From a bacterium (GTDB taxonomy: Bacteria; Armatimonadota; Fimbriimonadia; Fimbriimonadales; Fimbriimonadaceae): a stretch of DNA of 64,000 nucleotides. How positions within the stretch are numbered: position 1 is the first letter of the stretch; each line of letters starts with the position of its first letter. Below are positions 16,166 through 24,642 of the stretch, one piece after another. Where the stretch lies: assembly GCA_013823945.1 (NCBI GenBank), contig PNMZ01000001.1, forward strand, positions 620,001 through 684,000, written 5' to 3'. A program made the position numbers and the translations under genes. The notes under the pieces were generated by a model. It worked only from the letters and a program-made list of their open reading frames with translations. It did no database searches and was not told the DNA's origin.

Positions 16166-17294
16166 CCGCCTAATCCTCGGTGAAATCATCGGCCCCTGGA
16201 TGTTCGGGGTCGCAATCTTTACCGTCCTCATCATGGCTGGTTCGTTCCTCTTCACTTTCACCCGATTTCTCACTCTCGGCATTCCCATCGGGATGGTCAT
16301 TCAGCTCACTATCCTCCTCCTGCCTGGAATCCTCGCTAAAACCTTCAGTATGGCGATGCTCCTTGGCACCCTTCTCAGCTTTGGCCGTTTGAGTGGAGAC
16401 AGCGAAATTGTTGCCCTCCGCGCTGGCGGAGTCAGCATCATACGAATCATGGCTCCGGTTGCTGCATTCGGACTCTTCGTGTCCGTCCTCACATACTTTT
16501 TTACTGATTACGTGGTCCCCGCCGCCAGTTTCCAAGCTTCCGCAATGCGCCAAAAAGTCGAATCGACCATCGACAGTTCCCAACTCAAAGAAACAAGTCA
16601 GCCCATCCATCAAGACGGCAAACTCAAAGGCTATCTCATCGCCGAGAACTTCAATCTTGCCGATAGAACTCTTTCAGGCGTAAAAATTTACTCTTACGAC
16701 GATACCGGAGCGACCAATTCCATCTTCGAAGTGGAGCGATTGGAGTTTGATGACCTCGAAAAGTGGCGCGCCATCGGTGAAGGTCAAATGATCTTCATCA
16801 ATCCGAGTGAAGCCGATCCAGAAATCCGCCGCGTCTCCGGAAAGCTCACCCTTTTTGAAGGCGCATGGCCGGAAGGTGTTCCTCGCCCCACCGAATCTCC
16901 CGAAGACATGTCGGCTCCCGACCAAGATGATCTTGACGTCTTCTCAAGTCGCGATATCAAACGCATCCTTCGTGAAAAAGCCGATGACGGCACCCTCACC
17001 AAAGCCCAACAGATCAATTTGGAATTCGGCTACTGGAACAAGTTTGCCCTCCCCCTTGCCGCTCTCATCTTCGGCCTCGTCGGTGCCCCCCTTGGTATCC
17101 GCAGTCACCGCGCCGGAAACGCCACGGGATTCTGGCTCAGCGTTATCATCATCTTTGGCTATATGCTCGTCACCAACACCATGAGCATCGCCGCTCAAAA
17201 TGGAGCCATTCCTGCCTGGCTCGCCAGCTTCGGCCCGGTCGCTGTTGGGGGTATCGTCGCCATAGAACTCATCAGGAGGAAAAACCGCCAGTAA
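16152..17294 (+). CDS. LptF/LptG family permease (YjgP/YjgQ)
   Basis: A 380-residue inner-membrane permease of the LPS exporter. MKKIDRLILGEIIGPW is the typical amphipathic N-terminus. Hydrophobic segments near 15-38, 55-75, 100-120 and three near the C-terminus (about 292-312, 325-343, 352-372) flank a periplasmic beta-jellyroll of about 150 residues, the YjgP/YjgQ layout. ATG at 16152 lies inside the end of lptB; an in-frame start further upstream would add 44 residues with no homology and is unlikely. Only one permease gene is present, whereas LptB usually works with an LptF-LptG pair, so it may form a homodimer or find a partner elsewhere. Confidence 0.92.
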   Translation: MKKIDRLILGEIIGPWMFGVAIFTVLIMAGSFLFTFTRFLTLGIPIGMVIQLTILLLPGILAKTFSMAMLLGTLLSFGRLSGDSEIVALRAGGVSIIRIMAPVAAFGLFVSVLTYFFTDYVVPAASFQASAMRQKVESTIDSSQLKETSQPIHQDGKLKGYLIAENFNLADRTLSGVKIYSYDDTGATNSIFEVERLEFDDLEKWRAIGEGQMIFINPSEADPEIRRVSGKLTLFEGAWPEGVPRPTESPEDMSAPDQDDLDVFSSRDIKRILREKADDGTLTKAQQINLEFGYWNKFALPLAALIFGLVGAPLGIRSHRAGNATGFWLSVIIIFGYMLVTNTMSIAAQNGAIPAWLASFGPVAVGGIVAIELIRRKNRQ

Positions 17295-17296
17295 TC

Positions 17297-18829
17297 ATGG
17301 ATCCCACCAGCCTTTGGTTCCTTCTCTTCATGGTTCTCGCCGGCGGAACTGTCGCTTGGTACGGCGACACCCTCGGGAGCAAACTCGGCAAAAAGCGGCT
17401 GACCCTCTTCAAACTCCGCCCGCGTAAGTTCGCCGCAATGATGACCTTTATATTCGGAGCACTTGGCACCTTGCTCACGATCCTCATTCTCTTTTCATTC
17501 TCAGAACCGATCCGTACCTGGATCCTCGAAGGCAATGCTGCTCGCGATCGTCTCGTCCAGACCCGAAGCCAGCTTGACGCAGCTGAAATCAAGCTCACCG
17601 AAGCCAATTCCCGCCTTGCCACCGTTGAGCCAAAACTCACCGAACTCGGTCAAGAAGTCACGGCCAAAACCAACGAACTCATCACCGTCAAGACCCAACA
17701 ACAACTCCTCGCCGATAAAAACGCCAACCTCGGCAACCGAGCCCGGGAGCTATCCGGACGGATCGGGAACCTCACCAGCCAATTTAAATCTGTCAATCTT
17801 CAACTCAACAAAGTTCAAACCGAACGCAAACAACTCGACCAGCAAATCAAGGTCGCACAAGGTGAGAAAGGGCGCCTCACTGGCGACAACGCAGATATTC
17901 AAAACGAGAATTTCCGTCTCACCCAAGAAGCCCTCAAACTAGAACGAGGACTCCGAGATATTCAAAAGGAACTCGAATCTGTCGGGAATGAATACGATCA
18001 ACTCAAAGCTGCCAGCCGCCAAGCCGAAGCAAGTTTTAACGAGCGACTGACCAAATTTCAAACTGACCTTGCTAACGCCGACCGCGAACTCCGCCAAGTT
18101 CGCAACTCACTAAATAGCGAGAGAGCCGCACTGGAGAGATTCCGGCTCGACACTCCTAATTTGCTCTTGAAAAGTGCCATTAGCCGTAAGAACTCAATGA
18201 TCTATGGGGTAGGGGACGAAGTTCATCGTGCCGTAGCACCCACGGGCCTCGAACTCAGCGAAGCACGAGACTTCGTTGCCAAGTTCATGCGCGACACCCG
18301 TAGCCAAGCCCAAAGCCGAGGAGCTGACCGGACTGAAGAAGGTGAATTTGCCGGTCTAGTCATGTCAGTCCTCCAAGGCAAACCCGTGTCCCCCGAAGAT
18401 CAACAACTCGCCTTGATCCAAAACCTCGCCGGACTCACCCGCCCCAAAGTCGTCCGCGCCATCGCCAGCCTCAACACCTTCCAAGACGAATTCGTCCCCA
18501 TCGCCATCGAAGCATACGACAACATTCTCGCCTTCGAAGCGAACGAGGTGATTTTCACAATCCAAGTCGACGGCCGCAAATCGTACGGTGAGATCGCAGA
18601 AACAATCAATAAGGCACTCGAAAACGATCTCCCCGAAGTTCTTGTCAAAAATAATGTCATCCCGGCAACTGGATCTGCTCGCCCATTTGGCGAACTAGAC
18701 TCCAACCGAATCTTCGAAATCATTCTGGAAGTCAAAGAGTACGGACGCCCCGCCCGAATTCAGTTTCTCGCCGCCAAAGACATCTATTCAGTAGACAAAG
18801 TCAGCGTCACATATCGCCTCCGCCCGTAA
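17297..18829 (+). CDS. DUF3084 family coiled-coil membrane protein
   Basis: A 510-residue protein. Two hydrophobic segments (about 7-22 and 45-68) separated by a basic loop are followed by a long coiled coil (about 80-310, rich in Gln, Glu, Lys and Leu heptads), then a folded C-terminal domain of about 190 residues. This layout and the N-terminus (LVLAGGTVAWYGD-like, then RPRKFA) are those of the DUF3084 family, best known from Cyanobacteria. Function is unknown; a scaffold between cytoplasmic membrane and periplasm is an inference. It begins 2 bases after the permease stop and is followed, as in many cyanobacteria, by a RuvC-like gene. Confidence 0.85.
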   Translation: MDPTSLWFLLFMVLAGGTVAWYGDTLGSKLGKKRLTLFKLRPRKFAAMMTFIFGALGTLLTILILFSFSEPIRTWILEGNAARDRLVQTRSQLDAAEIKLTEANSRLATVEPKLTELGQEVTAKTNELITVKTQQQLLADKNANLGNRARELSGRIGNLTSQFKSVNLQLNKVQTERKQLDQQIKVAQGEKGRLTGDNADIQNENFRLTQEALKLERGLRDIQKELESVGNEYDQLKAASRQAEASFNERLTKFQTDLANADRELRQVRNSLNSERAALERFRLDTPNLLLKSAISRKNSMIYGVGDEVHRAVAPTGLELSEARDFVAKFMRDTRSQAQSRGADRTEEGEFAGLVMSVLQGKPVSPEDQQLALIQNLAGLTRPKVVRAIASLNTFQDEFVPIAIEAYDNILAFEANEVIFTIQVDGRKSYGEIAETINKALENDLPEVLVKNNVIPATGSARPFGELDSNRIFEIILEVKEYGRPARIQFLAAKDIYSVDKVSVTYRLRP

Positions 18830-18887
18830 CCGGAATCGTTACCCTAGCAAATCATCCGCAAAATCCGGCAAAATCGGTATCGCAACC

Positions 18888-19304
18888 ATGTTAGGTGAGA
18901 AAACTCTCTTAGCCATCGATCCCGGAAGTGCAAAATGCGGATTGGCCCTCGTCCACCGCGATGAGCACGACGATATCCATATGATTTGGCACGCCATCTT
19001 AGCCCCCGACAAAGTGCCCGCACGCGCGATGGAGCTTCACCAACAGCACAATTTCTCTTTGATCGTTGTCGGCAATGGCACACGGTCGCGATCACTTGTC
19101 GAATCGCTCCGAGAAGAAATGCCAAGCATCGGTATTCTCGTGATCGATGAAAAGGACACCACGATGGAAGCTCGTGAGCGCTATTGGGAGCACAATCCTC
19201 GGAAAGGTCTCCGCAAACTCCTTCCTGCGACTCTACAAGTCCCCCCCGACGCTATCGATGATTACGCAGCGCTAGTCCTGGCGGAGCGAGTTCTTGCTAC
19301 TTAA
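18888..19304 (+). CDS. RuvC-like/YqgF-type resolvase-fold protein
   Basis: A 138-residue protein with an RNase H-like fold. LLAIDPGSAKCGLALV carries the first catalytic Asp of the RuvC/YqgF superfamily, with a DEKDTTMEARERYW region in the middle and a conserved DDYAALVLAERVL at the C-terminus that supplies the last acidic pair. The size fits YqgF (pre-16S rRNA nuclease), but it belongs to the divergent group found beside DUF3084 genes, so the true role (rRNA processing, junction resolution or neither) is unknown. It follows DUF3084 by 58 bases and overlaps the convergent lpxC gene by 4 bases. Confidence 0.8.
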   Translation: MLGEKTLLAIDPGSAKCGLALVHRDEHDDIHMIWHAILAPDKVPARAMELHQQHNFSLIVVGNGTRSRSLVESLREEMPSIGILVIDEKDTTMEARERYWEHNPRKGLRKLLPATLQVPPDAIDDYAALVLAERVLAT

Positions 19305-20116
19305 CTGCGAGAAACTTTAACTGAATCCCGCAGTTTCTTTGCAACCGCAACATTGAGGGTGTGACCCGTGAATTCCGCAACCACATCCAAGTGCGCGACC
19401 GGAACACCCGCCAATGCCAAATCCCCGATCAAATCCAACAGCTTATGTCGGGAAGGCTCATCATCAAACCGCGCCACATTCCCATAGCCTGCTGAACCTA
19501 CCACCAAACACGAAGCCTCATCCAACCCTCGGCCTAATCCCGCTGACTGTGCAAGCGCAAGTTCACTTTCCAAAACAAATGTCCGTGCTGGAGCAACTTC
19601 TTGGGAATACCGCTCTGCTGACCACTGAAACTCGTACTCTTGCCGACCAACAAACTCCTCTTCCCGAACATAAGCTGCCCGCCACCAACCTTCCCCCGTT
19701 CCAACCGCATACTTGGAGGGCAACTCCTGCGAGAAAACCCGTGCAAAGGGCCCTTCTACTTCGATCTGCCCTACATCCTGGAATCGCGCCCCCAAGATCG
19801 CCTGCACAAACGGCTCGGCGCATCCATCCGCCACCGGAAGCTCTCCCCCCGAAACCTCAATGTCCGCATCCGTAATCCCCATTCCGGCCAGTGCGCTCAA
19901 CACATGTTCCACCGTAGAAACATCTCCTAATCGAGTGCAACGGGATGTATCGGTCACATTTTCAGGAATCGCATCAATCCATCCTGAATCGGTCAGAAAG
20001 CGAAAGCCTTGCCGTCCTGCATGGATCCGCACCCGACAAGCTACTCCAGAATGCAAACCGGGCCCTTCCACCTCGGCAACATTCTCAACCGTCAACCTTG
20101 GATAACTACGAACCAT
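19301..20116 (-). CDS. lpxC: UDP-3-O-acyl-N-acetylglucosamine deacetylase
   Basis: A 271-residue zinc amidase catalysing the committed step of lipid A synthesis. Zinc ligands are visible as His71 (EHVLSAL), His224 and Asp228 (SRHKLLDLIGD). His252 (GHTLN) is the general acid. Glu70 is next to the first ligand as in other LpxC proteins. It is about 30 residues shorter than E. coli LpxC, mostly in loops. The start overlaps lpxD by 11 bases, with GAGGAG 7 bases upstream of the ATG. It is the last gene of the tamB-bamA-skp-lpxD-lpxC run. Confidence 0.97.
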   Translation of the reverse strand: MVRSYPRLTVENVAEVEGPGLHSGVACRVRIHAGRQGFRFLTDSGWIDAIPENVTDTSRCTRLGDVSTVEHVLSALAGMGITDADIEVSGGELPVADGCAEPFVQAILGARFQDVGQIEVEGPFARVFSQELPSKYAVGTGEGWWRAAYVREEEFVGRQEYEFQWSAERYSQEVAPARTFVLESELALAQSAGLGRGLDEASCLVVGSAGYGNVARFDDEPSRHKLLDLIGDLALAGVPVAHLDVVAEFTGHTLNVAVAKKLRDSVKVSRS

Positions 20117-21143
20117 TTTTCAACTCCTCAATTTGCCGCTCCATTTCGCGCATTCGTTTGTAAAGTTCAGGCAATCGAGCCTGCAAAGCCATCACGCGCA
20201 TCGCCGTCGAAAGCGGGACCGGTGGCAATCCAAAATATTCCCCTGGTTGATCCATATCCCCGATCACGCCGGAGCGACCGCCGAAGATCATATTGTCCCC
20301 AGTTGTGACATGATCACTCAAAGCCGCTTGCCCACCAAAGACATTCTTCTCTCCAATCGTTACACTGCCTGAAGTTCCAACCTGTGCCGCCATTACCGTA
20401 TGAGATCCGACCACCGTGTTGTGCCCAATCTGAACCAAGTTATCAAGCTTCACCCCGTCTTGAATGATCGTATCGCCACACGTCGCTCGATCAATACAAG
20501 TATGCGCACCAATTTCTACATTTTTCCCGACAATTACCCCTCCTACTTGAGGCACTTTTTGCTGTCTCGAACCATCCCAATAAAAGCCAAATCCGTCCGC
20601 CCCCAAAACCGCTCCCGCATGGATACGGCACCCCTCCCCAACCTGAACATCTTGTACCAATGTGACATGAGAAAAGATCATACAGTTCGCACCAACATGG
20701 CAATCTGGGCCGATGTAGGCATGAGCCAAGATGTTCGTTCCCGCTCCGATCGTTGCCCCATCTTCGACTACCGCGTATGCCCCGATGCTCGCGGTCGGAT
20801 CAACATTCGCGGAATCTGAAACAACTGCCGTCGGATCGATCCCCCTGGCCGGCATCGGCTTTGCAAATGCATGAAGCACCATCCCAAAAGCCAAACGAGG
20901 ACTTGCCACTCGAATCAAAGGTTTAAGAGATGAGCCTGTCTCCGCTGGGACAATCACCGCTCCCACCGATCCCGCTAAAGCCTTTCCCAGATACTTCTCA
21001 CTTTCGGCAAATGTAACCCCCGAAGGGTCATCGGAGTGAGCTGGCACGGGTCGGGTTATAAGGAAATCTTCGGGACCTTCTAGCTCGCCCCCTACCATTT
21101 CTGCCAACTGTTTCAGCGTGTAGCCAAGGTTCGATTCAGCCAT
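20106..21143 (-). CDS. lpxD: UDP-3-O-(3-hydroxyacyl)glucosamine N-acyltransferase
   Basis: A 345-residue trimeric acyltransferase, the third step of lipid A synthesis. An N-terminal uridine-binding domain (residues 1-105) is followed by many hexapeptide repeats of the left-handed beta helix (GAYAVVEDGATIGAGT and similar). The catalytic His is in the QIGHNTVVG segment. A C-terminal helix (LYKRMREMERQIEELKN) completes the family layout. ATG at 21143 lies within the end of the preceding lipoprotein gene (31-base overlap) and has AAGGAG 8 bases upstream. It lies directly before lpxC. Confidence 0.97.
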   Translation of the reverse strand: MAESNLGYTLKQLAEMVGGELEGPEDFLITRPVPAHSDDPSGVTFAESEKYLGKALAGSVGAVIVPAETGSSLKPLIRVASPRLAFGMVLHAFAKPMPARGIDPTAVVSDSANVDPTASIGAYAVVEDGATIGAGTNILAHAYIGPDCHVGANCMIFSHVTLVQDVQVGEGCRIHAGAVLGADGFGFYWDGSRQQKVPQVGGVIVGKNVEIGAHTCIDRATCGDTIIQDGVKLDNLVQIGHNTVVGSHTVMAAQVGTSGSVTIGEKNVFGGQAALSDHVTTGDNMIFGGRSGVIGDMDQPGEYFGLPPVPLSTAMRVMALQARLPELYKRMREMERQIEELKNGS

Positions 21144-22102
21144 TCTCCAAACTCCTTCGTAACGTCAACCGCATTGGCACTTTCCGATAGCTCATAGCCA
21201 CGCGACTTCAAAAAGACCATGGCATATTTTTCCAACTCCTCCCGGCTCAGTCCCTCTTCCCATTGCGCTTCCTCGCGAACTGGATTGACTTCAACCGGTC
21301 GTTTCCCTGAGATTGATTCCGCCGGCAAAGCGTCTAGCCGTTTTAAGAGCTGAGGAATCGTCGCATCCACCTGGCCAATAACTGATCGTATCGCCGCATT
21401 GGCTTCGGCTTCAGCACGTCCAATCGCTGCCAAATCCCCCGCCAAGTCAAGTTCGGCCAGTTCAGCTGCTCGACGGACAACTCCCGACCGGTAATCGGCT
21501 AAAACATCTCCGACTTTTTTCTGAAACTCTACGTCAATCTCTGACAATCGCTTCCGAAGATCAGCGACCTTTTTTTCGCGCATCTCAAAATAAACATCCG
21601 CTCCCGAACGCTTCTGAACTTTCTGTCCCCGATCCGGAAAGCCAATAATCCCCGCCAAATCCGCAGATAACTCCGTCTTTTCCCCCGCGAACTGCTCCAT
21701 CAACACCCGCACTCGCTCTAATGCGGTCGCCCATTCAGCATCATTGCGGATCTTTGCCTCCCGCTCCTTGGCAATTGCCTCCGCCCGAGATTCGCCCAGA
21801 TACTTCCGTTCCAAATCCGCCCGCAACCGCTCCAGACTCTTCGCCCGATTCTCCGCCAGCGTCAATTTCGCTTTTTCCCACAGGGCAAGCCCCTCCCGCT
21901 CTTCCAACAATCGAGAAGCCCGACCGGGTAAGGTTGCCCGCAAATCTTGGCGAACCGAAACCACACTCGCCGAAAGCTGAACTGACTGGGCAACAACCCC
22001 AGTATCAAATAGTTCCAAATCTATACGCACAAGTTTGGGGGCTGGCGCACAGCCCCCAAACCCGAAAATGATCAGCAAGCCAAGTGGATTACGGAGTTTC
22101 AT
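21113..22102 (-). CDS. Hypothetical coiled-coil lipoprotein in the OM-biogenesis operon
   Basis: About 329 residues from the ATG at 22102. The N-terminus is a lipoprotein signal with a GFGGC box (Cys18). The rest is highly charged (Arg, Glu, Ala, Leu) and predicted coiled coil across about residues 60-250. No family is recognised. An upstream start would add 14 residues before the signal peptide and is less likely. The ATG overlaps the skp-like stop by 14 bases and the 3' end overlaps lpxD by 31 bases, so it is cotranslated with them. A periplasmic chaperone or OM-assembly accessory role is an inference from context and Skp-like character. Confidence 0.75.
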   Translation of the reverse strand: MKLRNPLGLLIIFGFGGCAPAPKLVRIDLELFDTGVVAQSVQLSASVVSVRQDLRATLPGRASRLLEEREGLALWEKAKLTLAENRAKSLERLRADLERKYLGESRAEAIAKEREAKIRNDAEWATALERVRVLMEQFAGEKTELSADLAGIIGFPDRGQKVQKRSGADVYFEMREKKVADLRKRLSEIDVEFQKKVGDVLADYRSGVVRRAAELAELDLAGDLAAIGRAEAEANAAIRSVIGQVDATIPQLLKRLDALPAESISGKRPVEVNPVREEAQWEEGLSREELEKYAMVFLKSRGYELSESANAVDVTKEFGEWLNRTLATR

Positions 22103-22724
22103 CAACGGCCTTGATTGCCGCATCCGTGATGTCGTTCGCCGCATAGACCGCCACTGTTGTCGGGAAAATGATCGTATAGCCTTCTTTCTTACCGACCGCA
22201 GTCACCGCTGCCCGTGACTTCTGCAAAACCGAAGCAAGCTTCTCTTCACGCATATTTGTGATGTCTTGCGAAAACTCGTTGCTCCACTGTTGAAGCAAGT
22301 TGTCCGTGTTCTGCCGTCGGCTGTTCATTTCATTAAATGAAGCCCGTTCCGCATCCGTCAAGGTCGCTTTAACCATAAGATCATTAAACTTCTTGTTCTC
22401 AGCCCGAATGTCCGATTTCAATTTCTCTGCCGCGTCTTTGTCTGCCTGAGTCGCCCCTGGCTTGAGAGTCAAAGTGCGCAATTGAGTCGCCTGATCCGCG
22501 GAGACAATCTTATTGGTATTCAGAAATTCCAACAAGCCCTGACGCAAATTGACTTCATTCGTTAAGTCATCAAAGACCTTCTTGCCCGCGCGAGACTCAT
22601 CGAGAATGCGCTGCATATCAACCGTCGCCATCTTGCTCCCATTCGCCTGAAAGCCACTAAACATCATGGTCACCGCAAGCGCACCTGCTGCAACCCAACC
22701 CAATTTGTTCAACTTGTTGTTCAT
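22089..22724 (-). CDS. OmpH/Skp family periplasmic chaperone
   Basis: A 211-residue protein with an N-terminal signal peptide (about 1-29), then ATVDMQRILDESRAGK, which matches the start of mature OmpH/Skp proteins (V-D-x-x-x-I-x-x-S-x-x-G-K). The centre is helical and charged, and the C-terminus TAVGKKEGYTIIF is the conserved strand that closes the Skp body. Skp carries unfolded outer-membrane proteins across the periplasm to BamA. The gene directly follows bamA (19-base gap), the classic arrangement. Confidence 0.92.
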   Translation of the reverse strand: MNNKLNKLGWVAAGALAVTMMFSGFQANGSKMATVDMQRILDESRAGKKVFDDLTNEVNLRQGLLEFLNTNKIVSADQATQLRTLTLKPGATQADKDAAEKLKSDIRAENKKFNDLMVKATLTDAERASFNEMNSRRQNTDNLLQQWSNEFSQDITNMREEKLASVLQKSRAAVTAVGKKEGYTIIFPTTVAVYAANDITDAAIKAVDETP

Positions 22725-22743
22725 TTTCTTACTCTCAACTCAC

Positions 22744-24552
22744 CTAGAAACTCGTGCCCACCGTAAAGTGAGTTCGTCCCTTGCCTTTGTCATCAAAGGC
22801 GAATTCAATCCGGATCGGACCAAGCGGTGTCCGGAAACCAAGTCCGACCCCATAACCCAATCTCAAATCCGCGTTCTGCGTTTGTTCAAAATCTCGGAGC
22901 TGACCGTAACCGCCCCAAGCTCCACCGTAGTCCACAAATCCAACGAGGTTGAAAGACTTCTGGATCGGATAGCGATATTCCAGAGTTGTAACAAAAGAGT
23001 TACTTCCCCAGAACCGTTGGTTCGGATAACCCCGCAACGAATTAGTACCACCAACAAACAGCTGCTCGAAGAATGGAACCGTCCCTGTGATGTATCCATA
23101 CTCAGCTTTGAAAGCCAGAACCGGCCGCGGTTTAGATAACCCTATTTCAACTGTTTCGTCTGGCGCCAATTCCGGCTGATCTGACCAATATTTGCGGAAG
23201 GAAACCGTACTCCGCAGGAATGTGGAACTTCCCAAAGTATCGGAGAACTTTGCGACGTTTCCACCAATCTTTGTGATGTTACTGTAGCCCGGCTCTAACG
23301 TCAGCCTCAGCGATTGGCCCTGAACAGGCTCAACCGACGGGGCCGCCGTCGTGATCTCGCCGCTCAGATTCAACATGATCAAGTCGCCATCTTGTTGAAC
23401 AAAGTCTTCGGTCGTCGTCGTGCGTAGTGTAATGGTCTTGGTTGATTTAGCCGTCAAACCAACCGACGCTCGAGTAGTTTCCGTTAATTCTCGACCAAAA
23501 CGAAGCTCAAATCCCGTTTGTCGCTCGTCAAAAGAATCTTCCGTGTCGCCGCTCGATCCCAAGAACCCGTTACCCGTAAAGTTGTATACAACTCGACTGT
23601 AAATACTCGCCGACATCGATGTTCCGATTGCGTCCATAAAACGATTGGAGAATGCAATCCGGGCACTCGGACCGCCGCCGACTGTTGCCATTTCAAGTTC
23701 CAGACCAAGTGTTTGACCCATGCCCCGGAAGTTGTTTTCAGTGAAGCTGGCCGTCCCCACCAAACGACTCTGAGGATCAAGGGCAACCCCCGCGTTCAAA
23801 ATTGCCGTTCGTGCCTCTTTAAAGTTGAGCGTCAGATCAACTACCTCGGGACGAGCACCAACATCCTGACGTCCTCCGACATCCTCAAACCAATAAGTGT
23901 AATAAAGCTCCTCCATATCGCGAGTGATTTTCTGAATGTTAAACGGCTCTCCTGGCCTCGTTTTCATCACCCGTCGAATAGTTTCCGGCTTAGTTCGGCT
24001 CAATCCATTCAGGGTGATGTCGCCTACTACTGATTCGAGAATCTTCACGTTCAGGGTGCCTTCCGACTCCGCCAATGGCCCGAACTGCTCAAAGTTGATG
24101 ATGTACCCCTTATCTGAGTACTTTTTCCGAATGGCGGTCGTGATGACTTGCGCTTTGTTGTTGTTCCAAATCTGACCCAATTCTTGCTGTTCTTCAATCA
24201 ATGGCAACAAATCTTCATCCTTGAAGATCGTATTACCCTCGATTCGAATTTCCTTGATCAGCGGATACTCTTTGACTTGAACAACCAAGTCCGCCTCTGT
24301 GTCCCCTACATCCCGGCGCAAAATCTGGACTGAGCTAAAGAATCCGAGATTGAAAATTTCTTCTTCATCGCGGACAATTGCCGCCTGGTCTACCGGCTGG
24401 CCCGCCTTCAGCCGCATCACCCCTTGGATGCCAATATCGTTTACGTTTTTCAACCCCTCAATCGTAACGGTGCGCACCGTCCTCGTGGTCTGCGCCATCG
24501 CTGCCCCTGCCAGCGCAACCAATGCTATTAGTGAAATGAATCTTTGCGTCAA
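22744..24552 (-). CDS. bamA: Outer membrane protein assembly factor BamA
   Basis: A 602-residue outer-membrane protein. A signal peptide ends in AMAQ (about residue 21). POTRA domains cover about 22-255, probably three rather than the five of E. coli. The C-terminal beta-barrel holds the family signatures SLRGYPNQRFWGS (the L6 V-R-G-[FY] motif, here L-R-G-Y) and ends in the GKGRTHFTVGTSF beta-signal. BamA inserts beta-barrels into the outer membrane. The start is TTG at 24552 with AGAGG 6 bases upstream. A 90-base gap separates it from tamB. Confidence 0.96.
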   Translation of the reverse strand: MTQRFISLIALVALAGAAMAQTTRTVRTVTIEGLKNVNDIGIQGVMRLKAGQPVDQAAIVRDEEEIFNLGFFSSVQILRRDVGDTEADLVVQVKEYPLIKEIRIEGNTIFKDEDLLPLIEEQQELGQIWNNNKAQVITTAIRKKYSDKGYIINFEQFGPLAESEGTLNVKILESVVGDITLNGLSRTKPETIRRVMKTRPGEPFNIQKITRDMEELYYTYWFEDVGGRQDVGARPEVVDLTLNFKEARTAILNAGVALDPQSRLVGTASFTENNFRGMGQTLGLELEMATVGGGPSARIAFSNRFMDAIGTSMSASIYSRVVYNFTGNGFLGSSGDTEDSFDERQTGFELRFGRELTETTRASVGLTAKSTKTITLRTTTTEDFVQQDGDLIMLNLSGEITTAAPSVEPVQGQSLRLTLEPGYSNITKIGGNVAKFSDTLGSSTFLRSTVSFRKYWSDQPELAPDETVEIGLSKPRPVLAFKAEYGYITGTVPFFEQLFVGGTNSLRGYPNQRFWGSNSFVTTLEYRYPIQKSFNLVGFVDYGGAWGGYGQLRDFEQTQNADLRLGYGVGLGFRTPLGPIRIEFAFDDKGKGRTHFTVGTSF

Positions 24553-24642
24553 GTGTGCCCTCTACCTGTTCTGATTGCTAGTTTAGACGGATGTGTCTCC
24601 ATGGCGTTATATCGGAGTAGGGACTTATCAACAAACCTTCCC

